Assembly (NCBI GenBank): GCA_034231615.1 | Contig: CM067298.1 | Location: 21,953,478-22,017,477 of the forward strand | Origin: Meghimatium bilineatum | Lineage: Eukaryota; Mollusca; Gastropoda; Stylommatophora; Philomycidae | Direction: 5' to 3' | Length of the DNA: 64,000 nt | In this document: positions 56,091 through 64,000 of the stretch, piece by piece | Layout of the letters: the number at the start of each line of letters is the position of its first letter | Numbering within the stretch: the first letter of the stretch is position 1 | The notes under the pieces: model-generated | Database searches by the model: none | Told to the model about the DNA's origin: nothing | What the model saw: the letters and a program-made list of their open reading frames with translations, nothing else | Translations under genes and position numbers: made by a program

Positions 56091-57250
56091 CCATGTTCAA
56101 AGAGACAAGTTGTCCATACAAAACTTTCCTCTCCAGATTTCCTATACTTCGGTGGTACTGACTGTTTAAATAGGTATGGTAATCAAGCCGTTAATAGATA
56201 GTTCAAGACATCAAATGTTGACAGTACTATTTGGGTTATGTAGGTGAACGCATACCAAGACTGGACCTCCATATAGCGTCAAACAACATGAAAATAGCGG
56301 CTGTTAAAACTAATGTGGCCACTCGTATCACAAGATGAGAGGTTACCGTCTACTCTCTCGCGCATTATTCTAATCCAAGTTTCTGTGTCTATCAGAGACT
56401 TCAGAAGCCGTGATCAGCTGTTTGTGTGAAGGGTTTACAGTATAGTTGGAAAGTAATTTTGCCAACCTTTCCCAGCGGGTTGATGTCTTCTACAGGTCCT
56501 GGTAGTTAGCGTGCTTCTTTGAAGAACTCCAGGAGAAGATAATTCATGTGTTAAACCCTTGCTCGTAAATAAACTCTATTTCTAATCTAATGAACACAAA
56601 AATGTTCTTCGCAAAATGGAATCTGCGCATGTGATATGCAGACAAGCGTTTGTATAGTAGTTCTCAAAATATTCATGTAGTGACACATCGGACACAAACA
56701 GTTGTGTATGTCATACTTACAAATTATAATTTAGTCGGTTTTTAATTTCTATAGTATCAGATTAGATTACGTGCCGTCTCCATATCAAAGTCTGTCTGCA
56801 ATGATACTTCACAATATTTTGTCCCTTGATTCTTGACTAGAAACCAGTATCATAACACACTAGGTATTCATGAGTGCTTCGCTCTCAATTCTAGCAACCA
56901 TTCAAAAGCATGCAAACTCAAATGCCCATGCAGATGTTGATTATGTGATCTTCGGATCTTTCCATCGAGGACACACTGTCTCCCTTCACCCCTCCATTTT
57001 CTTCCATCCTCTGTATGTGCTTTATACGTTATGATCTCTAGTGTCGCCTTCATCATTCTGTATTAAACCACAGCATTGCTCGCCATAGTCTGCAGTGTCG
57101 TTGTCCCTGACTCCTCCATGACCGCGGCAGTATATTCACGACACTAACTAATATTACTATTACAAGAATTGAAGCATGTACTGTATTACACATAGCTAAT
57201 CAACTAATGTTGAATTTTGAGGCGCCAATAATTTATCTAATCGCAGCACC
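56091..57250. other. Unique non-coding stretch
   Basis: No recognisable gene or repeat in over 1.1 kb of apparent intron. Confidence 0.4.
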
Positions 57251-57255
57251 AGTTA

Positions 57256-57289
57256 GTGTGTGTGTGCGCGCGTGTGTGTGTGTGCGCGC

Positions 57290-57336
<47 letters not shown>

Positions 57337-57347
57337 CGCGTGTGTGT
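57256..57347. repeat. (GT)n/(CG)n microsatellite
   Basis: Alternating GT with CG blocks, a Z-DNA-prone purine-pyrimidine run. Confidence 0.95.
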
Positions 57348-57790
57348 TCGTCCATCACACGTGATGATGACCATTTGTTACATCCACTTTTGAAATTCAG
57401 TTAGTATTATATCCTTTATTATGAGTTTGTAGATGGCTAATAACCTTTATTTGAGCAGTAAATGTTCTTTGACAGTTCGGGCGTTGAATGGCCACTGTAA
57501 GACAGTTTTTGGTCTACCGGTGAATTTCAAGCTCCTCTCCGCTGTTGAACTACTACATTTTTCCTCTTCTCACATAATGCTGCGACTTTTTTAACAGTAG
57601 AGTGCCATGTAGCGCTTTTTTGTGCAAGATCTTCCCATGTTCTTGGTCTATTTCGAACGCTTTCAGTGAGGTCTTTAATGCCTCCTTTAAGCGCTTCTTT
57701 TGGCCACCTTGAGATTGTACGTAAGTCTTCAATACACCATAGAGACGTGTCTTTGGCAGACGATGATCTGGAGACTGTGGATCATGCACC
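57340..57790 (-). pseudogene. LINE (family G) C-terminus
   Basis: Minus strand: QSPDHRLPKTRLYGVLKTYV, QSQGGQKKRLKEALKTSLKA, FEIDQEHGKILHKKALHG. This is the MPDxRLPK...SQGGQKKR...LKxSLKxF tail of a common animal LINE. The 3' part ends at the microsatellite and shares its trailer with 46555-46625. Confidence 0.85.
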
Positions 57791-57979
57791 AGTTCAATGT
57801 GGATTATCAGCTATCCTACCACACGCCAGTTTGACCGAGTTACGTTGTGAGGCATGCATACTAATCTCTAATTCCTTGGCAGGGCGGGTGAGTTTTGTTT
57901 CAGTCCATCTCAGATCTGAACGTCAATGAGAAGAAACTTAAACTGAGCCATTTATTATTCTCCATATATTTTGGTATCT

Positions 57980-58440
57980 TTGACAAGGCATGAGGGGTAA
58001 AGCTAAATTCAATTTCACAAGAGAAAGCATATCCTAAATACAATTTATGCCTGTGAACCATGGACACTTAGTAAAGTATTGACACAGATCATTTCTTCGA
58101 AATGAAATGCTTTTGGAAGATATTGAGACAATAATAATAAGCACAGTAAACAAGATGAACCAAGAAGTGTTAAAAACATTAACAGAGGAAGAAGCTCAAC
58201 TACTAAACAACATTATAACAAAATATATGAGATGCCTGGGCCTTATAGAAAGATATAACACAATGAAACATTAACAATTAAAATAGAATTATTGTACAGG
58301 ACAAAGGTTCGCCCAAGACGACAATGAACAAGAGACATTTTAAAATCTTTAGAAATCATTTTCTGCAGTAGTTAAACGCATCCAGAATTGCTACAGTTTG
58401 TCGAACGATAATAAAGAAGACCACAATCCGTAATAAGATA
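57980..58440 (+). pseudogene. LINE post-RT to C-terminal fossil
   Basis: Plus strand: TIYACEPWTLSKVL (YGCETWTL position), NKMNQEVLKTLTEEEAQLLN then NIITKYMRCLG, and TKVRPRRQWTRDILKSLEI (GRPRxxW position). Decayed. Followed by (AAT)n. Confidence 0.7.
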
Positions 58441-58452
58441 TCACATCAACAA

Positions 58453-58453
58453 C

Positions 58454-58490
<37 letters not shown>
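58453..58490. repeat. (AAT)n microsatellite
   Basis: About 12 AAT units after the LINE tail. Confidence 0.95.
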
Positions 58491-58491
<1 letters not shown>

Positions 58492-58869
58492 GTATGTCAC
58501 ATTGGAGCAGCATAAAAAGTCATTCAAGTACCTCTGTCCTCCATGTGAATGCGTGTAGAGAAATCATAAAGGTAACATACTTTGATATGGTCAATCAAGG
58601 ATTTGTATCTGCCTTAAACCCTCTTCTTAAACCCTCAACTGTTCCTTGCAAAATAATTTTAGTAAGTGAGCAGTGTCACATTACATAAACAAACCAAGTC
58701 AGATCTCTCTTTTTCAATATCAACAAAAATGGTTCTCGACAACCAAGTTTGTTTTTTTGTTTCGGAAGAAATATATAATATCTTATTTTTCACATATCTG
58801 ATATAACCGATGTATTACAGACATCTGTAACACATAAATTCAAAAGCCTGATTCATTCCTTCTCTGTCT
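58491..58869. other. Non-coding stretch
   Basis: No recognisable feature. Confidence 0.4.
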
Positions 58870-61260
58870 GCATATAATGTCCTACTCTAACATCCATATA
58901 CAAAAAATAATTAACACTAACGCTTTGTATAGATTGACCTTCACTGCAGAATTGATTGTACTTTCCCAAATTGAATTTAGCCTTTCCAATGCAGTTATCT
59001 ATATGTTGAGTAGATCCCATTATACAATTGCCATAATTGCATATTTTGACACGAGGTATTTAAAACTGGTATCTTTCTCCAGTTTCTGACAGTTTCATTT
59101 GGTAATCGTGAAATCTAGCTTCATATTAATAGCCACTAATAGTTTGTTTTTATCTACCAATTTTTCAAATCATTTTGTTTTATTAATTTCCCTCAACTTT
59201 AATACCTCCTTATGATTGTAGTCGAATGGACAATGAAACATGAGGGATGAAAATGTTGAGACGAAGAATAGATAATATTTGGTAGCTGTCGGTTGGTTGG
59301 TATGTTTAAAACCCGCCGCTGGCAGCTGAGCACGTGGATCGTCGAGAAAGCACTGACAACCTCATCAACATCGTCATGTAGCATATCCTGGACATAATTT
59401 CATTGCAACCATTTAAAACTCATGTCGATCATGAATTAATCTTTCCTGTTTAGATTGTATTGTCCAGGTGGTCTCTGATATCTTACTTCCAACTTCGTGG
59501 TCTACCTATATTTGAGTGTTTTGTTCAAGTGGTCTTTGATATCTTACTTCCAACTTCCTGACCAAAATATTGTAATTTTCGATAGAGAATGTTGTTTAAT
59601 CAATATTCTTATAATTTTAATTATCCCAGAGTGTACCTGAACCGAGGTATTCACAACTGATCACACTCGCTAGTTCTCTTATAAGAGAACCGAGGTATTC
59701 ATAACTGATCACATTCGCTAGTTCGCTGTTATTGATAAAGATTGAGAACATGTTAGTTGTGTTGTCGCTTGTCATAATTCTGGTCTTACTTCCATGCAGA
59801 AATATTTGGTTTCATTGTATTCACTGATGTGATTTTTTGGTTGTATGATTTTTTGTGTGTTATGTGGCAGTAATATTTTATCATTGGTAAATCACAAGTT
59901 TTTGTTTCTCGTGACATAGAGAGTTAGTCGAAGTTGCTTCACTGCTTGTTATTTCTTACATTTTGTATGTTGTTATCTTCATAAAAACGATTAGATATGG
60001 TGATAGGGCACATCCTTGTGTGACTCCTTTTCCACACTCAAAAAAATAGATGTTTCACCATCTATTCTTACGACTGCTTGTTGATCTTTTTTTCTTTTCT
60101 TTTTGTTTGTTACAACAAGCTACTGATTGTTGGTAACATTGTTTTTACTATTTTCCTTGTTTTTCATGTTTGTTTTATATATTCTTGAGAAAGACCTAAC
60201 GGTTCGAAGCGTTGAAAATGTCTTGTGTATTGTAATTTGCATGCTTTCGTGCTTACACCTCATAACCCCTTAGTCTTAGTGATAGTCCGTCTGTTGCGTT
60301 CAAGTGAAACATCAAAAACCTGTATTCTACGTAGGTGCTATTGGTGGTGTTGGAACAACGTTTTAAATGAGGAGAATCAAGAACAGAGGAAACCCCCATC
60401 TCTTTCATCATGTTCCTAAGTTTCTGATGTTGTACACAATCAGAGGCCTTGCCATAATTAATGAAACATGTGTAGATGTCAATGATAAACTACATTTCTC
60501 TACGATGTTTTACATTTTAAATATGAGATCTCTGGTGCCCCTGCCGTGTCTGAAACATGCATTTGCTACATTTAATTATTATTCCAGTTTATGTTGTAAT
60601 CTATTCATAATGATGCCGAGTAATATTTTGCAGGCGTGGCTGATAAGTGCAATGGTTCTGTAAATGTTACATAATGTTCAATATTCTTTCTTTGGTAATG
60701 ATATATAGACTGATGTCATTCCTTGAGACATACTGGAATCTTCCAGATTTTTTGGAGAATGCATGGTAGATGAGGAAGGTGGCTTTTTTTCCCTATTTGA
60801 AACGATTCGGCAGGTATATTGTCACATCCTGGGGATTGTACCCTCTTCAGGATATTATTGACCCATCTCACTTGATCTAATCTGGGATATGGCTGCTATA
60901 GTAGGTATTGTTGTTAGGGTTAGTGCTGCTTTCTTCATACATTACTTTACAGTATTATTTCCATCTTAACGGTTTTTTCTGTCGTTATGTTTCCATGTTT
61001 AACCTTTCTCTATTTTTAGTGCTTGTTTGAAGTTCTCATCTCTGACCATGATGTCGTTTTTGTATTGCGTATTCGATCCTCTTTTCCGCTGCATATTTCC
61101 AGTATACATGTTTTTATCTTGTTTTGTGCATTTCCTAATTTCCATGGTAATTTATTTATAATTATTGTCATTTATATGTTTCCAAATTTCATGTCTTTTT
61201 TTCCAAACAATTTGAGTGTTTCTTTTAAGATATAATCTTCTCTTTTGATAATTTTTCTTG
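58870..61260 (-). pseudogene. Long LINE fossil with near-complete RT order (RTE-like)
   Basis: Minus strand, 5' to 3': TSVYISLPKKEY (about 60700), YRTIALISHACKILLGIIMN then RLQHKLE (about 60640), a CFRHGRGTRDL block (about 60540), motif A TCFINYGKASDCVQHQKL (about 60460), motif B KGVTQGCALSPYLIV (about 60020), then IGKAKFNLGKYNQFCSEGQ-type post-RT sequence at about 59000. The order and wording (RGTRDQI, FIDYAKAFDCVDHNKL) resemble RTE/BovB-type RTs. It has many breaks, and small local duplications at 59445-59575 and 59640-59730. Confidence 0.85.
59445..59730. repeat. Two short tandem duplications inside the LINE
   Basis: GGTCTCTGATATCTTACTTC recurs as GGTCTTTGATATCTTACTTC about 68 bp on. AACCGAGGTATTCACAACTG recurs about 57 bp on as AACCGAGGTATTCATAACTG. 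Confidence 0.8.
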
Positions 61261-61297
61261 GTATCAGATTTTTGTTTCCCTGAATAGTTGACTAGCC

Positions 61298-64000
61298 CAG
61301 TGTGTGCTCGTACTTAGTTCAGTGTGTGCTTGTACTTAGTTCAGTGTGTGCTTGTACTTAGTTCAGTGTGTGCTCGTACTTAGTTCAGTGTGTGCTCGTA
61401 CTTAGTTCAGTGTGTGCTCGTACTTAGTTCAGTGTGTGCTCGTACTTAGTTCAGTGTGTGCTCGTACTTAGTTCTGTGTGTGCTCGTACTTAGTTCAGTG
61501 TGTGCTTGTACTTAGTTCAGTGTGTGCTCGTACTTAGTTCAGTGTGTGCTCGTACTTAGTTCAGTGTGTGCTCGTAATTAGTTCAGTGTGTGCTCGTACT
61601 TAGTTCAGTGTGTGCTCGTACTTAGTTCAGTGTGTGCTCGTACTTAGTTCAGTGTGTGCTCGTACTTAGTTCAGTGTGTGCTCGTACTTAGTTCAGTGTG
61701 TGCTCGTACGTAGTTCAGTGTGTGCTCGTACTTAGTTCAGTGTGTGCTCGTACTTAGTTCAGTGTGTGCTCGTACTTAGTTCAGTGTGTGCTCGTACTTA
61801 GTTCAGTGTGTGCTCGTACTTAGTTCAGTGTGTGCTCGTACTTAGTTCAGTGTGTGCTCGTACTTAGTTCAGTGTGTGCTCGTACTTAGTTCAGTATGTG
61901 CTTGTACTTAGTTCAGTGTGTGCTCGTACTTAGTTCAGTGTGTGCTTGTACTTACCGTACAGCCAGAAGTTCAGTGTGTGCTCGTACTTAGTTCAGTGTG
62001 TGCTCGTACTTAGTTCAGTGTTTGCTCGTACTTAGTTCAGTGTGTGCTCGTACTTAGTTCAGTGTGTGCTCGTACTTAGTTCAGTGTGTGCTCGTACTTA
62101 GTTCAGTGTGTGCTCGTACTTAGTTCAGTGTGTGCTCGTACTTAGTTCAGTGTGTGCTCGTACTTAGTTCAGTGTGTGCTCGTACTTAGTTCAGTGTGTG
62201 CTCGTACTTAGTTCAGTGTGTGCTCGTACTTAGTTCAGTGTGTGCTCGTACTTAGTTCAGTGTGTGCTCGTACTTAGTTCAGTGTGTGCTCGTACTTAGT
62301 TCAGTGTGTGCTCGTACTTAGTTCAGTGTGTGCTCGTACTTAGTTCAGTGTGTGCTCGTACTTAGTTCAGTGTGTGCTCGTACTTAGTTCAGTGTGTGCT
62401 CGTACTTAGTTCAGTGTGTGCTCGTACTTAGTTCAGTGTGTGTTCGTACTTAGTTCAGTGTGTGCTCGTACTTAGTTCAGTGTGTGCTTGTACTTACTGT
62501 ACCGCCAAAAGTTCAGTGTGTGCTCGTACTTAGTTCAGTGTGTGCTCGTACTTAGTTCAGTGTGTGCTTGTACTTAGTTCAGTGTGTGCTCGTACTTAGT
62601 TCAGTGTGTGCTCGTACTTAGTTCAGTGTGTGCTCGTACTTAGTTCAGTGTGTGCTCGTACTTACTGTACCGCCAAAAGTTCAGTGTGTGCTCGTACTTA
62701 GTTAGTGTGTGCTCGTACTTAGTTCAGTGTGTGCTTGTACTTAGTTCAGTGTGTGCTCGTACTTAGTTCAGTGTGTGCTCGTACTTAGTTCAGTGTGTGC
62801 TCGTACTTAGTTCAGTGTGTGCTCGTACTTAGTTCAGTGTGTGCTTGTACTTAGTTCAGTGTGTGCTTGTACTTAGTTCAGTGTGTGCTCGTACTTAGAT
62901 CAGTGTGTGCTTGTACTTACTGTACCGCCAAAAGTTCAGTGTGTGCTTGTACTTAGTTCAGTGTGTGCTCGTACTTAGTTCAGTGTGTGCTTGTACTTAG
63001 TTCAGTGTGTGCTTGTACTTAGTTCAGTGTGTGCTCCTACTTAGTTCAGTGTGTGCTTGTACTTACTGTACCGCCAAAAGTTCAGTGTGTGCTTGTACTT
63101 AGTTCAGTGTGTGCTCGTACTTAGTTCAGTGTGTGCTTGTACTTAGTTCAGTGTGTGCTTGTACTTAGTTCAGTGTGTGCTCGTACTTAGTTCAGTGTGT
63201 GCTTGTACTTACTGTACCGCCAAAAGTTCAGTGTGTGCTTGTACTTAGTTCAGTGTGTGCTCGTACTTAGTTCAGTGTGTGCTTGTACTTAGTTCAGTGT
63301 GTGCTTGTACTTAGTTCAGTGTGTGCTCGTACTTAGTTCAGTGTGTGCTTGTACTTACTGTACCGCCAAAAGTTCAGTGTGTGCTTGTACTTAGTTCAGT
63401 GTGTGCTCGTACTTAGTTCAGTGTGTGCTTGTACTTAGTTCAGTGTGTGCTTGTACTTAGTTCAGTGTGTGCTCGTACTTAGTTCAGTGTGTGCTTGTAC
63501 TTACTGTACCGTCAAAAGTTCAGTGTGTGCTTGTACTTAGTTCAGTGTGTGCTCGTACTTACTGTACCGCCAAAATTTCAGTGTGTGCTCGTACTTAGTT
63601 CTGTGTGTGCTCGTACTTACTGTACCGCCAAAATTTCAGTGTGTGCTCGTACTTAGTTCAGTGTGTGCTCGTACTTACTGTACCGCCAAAAGTTCAGTGT
63701 GTGCTCGTACTTAGTTCTGTGTGTGCTCGTACTTACTGTACCGCCAAAAGTTCAGTGTGTGCTCGTACTTAGTTCTGTGTGTGCTCGTACTTACTGTACC
63801 GCCAAAAGTTCAGTGTGTGCTCGTACTTAGTTCAGTGTGTGCTCGTACTTACTGTACCGCCAAAAGTTCAGTGTGTGCTCGTACTTAGATCAGTGTGTGC
63901 TCGTACTTACTGTACAGCCAAAAGTTCAGTGTGTGCTCGTACTTAGTTCAGTGTGTGCTCGTACTTAGTTCAGTGTGTGCTCGTACTTACTGTACCGCCA
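61298..64000. repeat. 22-bp satellite with 146-bp and 58-bp higher-order repeats (runs off the window)
   Basis: Monomer TTCAGTGTGTGCTCGTACTT followed by AG, about 120 copies, with C/T variants (GCTCG/GCTTG). From about 62493 an insert ACTGTACCGCCAAAA punctuates it. Insert positions 62919, 63065, 63211, 63357 and 63503 are exactly 146 bp apart (six monomers plus 14). From 63503 to 63909 they are exactly 58 bp apart (two monomers plus 14), and the last step is 80 bp. Within the 146-bp units the monomer order is T-C-T-T-C-T. Confidence 0.97.

Larger units (their letters stand above)
40719..64000 (+). other. Presumed first intron of the Lbx-like gene (extends past the window)
   Basis: No homeodomain sequence (no WFQNRRAK-like frame) is visible on the + strand after the donor. 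If the gene model is right, this whole stretch, including the arrays and fossils listed separately, is intronic and longer than 23 kb. Confidence 0.45.

Noticed and set aside
61298-64000. Telomeric repeat
   Set aside because: The 22-bp monomer does not resemble TTAGGG-like telomere repeats and shows HOR structure typical of a satellite.

Overview
This is eukaryotic, animal DNA: AT-rich, with no operons and very little coding sequence. It is dominated by tandem repeats, microsatellites and decayed transposable elements. The mixture suggests an invertebrate, quite possibly a mollusc or other spiralian: many LINE lineages that end in zinc-finger or GRPR-type C-termini, tRNA-derived SINEs, hAT-like MITEs, a Penelope-like fossil, and long TAC and minisatellite arrays. 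The sequence does not fix the species.

The one convincing host gene is a first coding exon on the + strand (39923-40718). It encodes the N-terminal part of a ladybird/Lbx-type homeobox protein. It has an EH1-like repressor motif (FTSFCIKDIL), an acidic stretch, and an SPLDALMAMTSKTFEGLE block that matches the Lbx block just before the homeodomain. It ends at a strong GTAAGT donor. No homeobox is visible in the remaining 23 kb, so 40719-64000 is read as first-intron sequence. A good splice acceptor at 39877 suggests an additional 5'UTR exon upstream.

Layout. 1-3.9 kb: decayed 43-, 32- and 35-bp minisatellites, a hAT MITE with perfect 8-bp target-site duplications, and a fold-back MITE. 3.9-12.5 kb: LINE tails, half a Tc1-like transposon, several minisatellites, a LINE of the RNase H-bearing I/Jockey kind (7.5-9.8 kb), and an 11-codon-period minisatellite. 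12.5-20.4 kb: mostly unique sequence, LINE remnants, a nested LINE insertion, a tRNA-derived SINE inside a TAC microsatellite, and an AT tract on a LINE 3' end. 20.4-30.7 kb: a second hAT-like MITE family, one copy of which has grown a 17-copy array from its own end, RTE-like LINEs split by MITEs, and an 871-bp terminal-inverted-repeat element with promoter-like motifs. 30.7-40.8 kb: unique DNA, LINE fossils, then the Lbx exon. 40.8-64 kb (probable intron): minisatellites of 30, 31, 45 and 17 bp, LINE, SINE and Penelope-like fossils, a decayed possible host coding segment with a displaced 52-bp inverted copy, and a terminal 22-bp satellite with clear higher-order structure (146 bp, then 58 bp).

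The most distinctive theme is that several minisatellites appear to have been seeded inside transposable-element sequence: a LINE zinc-binding tail, a LINE FKYLG segment, another LINE segment, and a MITE end. Conversely, several transposons have landed inside existing arrays. I found no CRISPR array, rRNA, free-standing tRNA or intact autonomous element.
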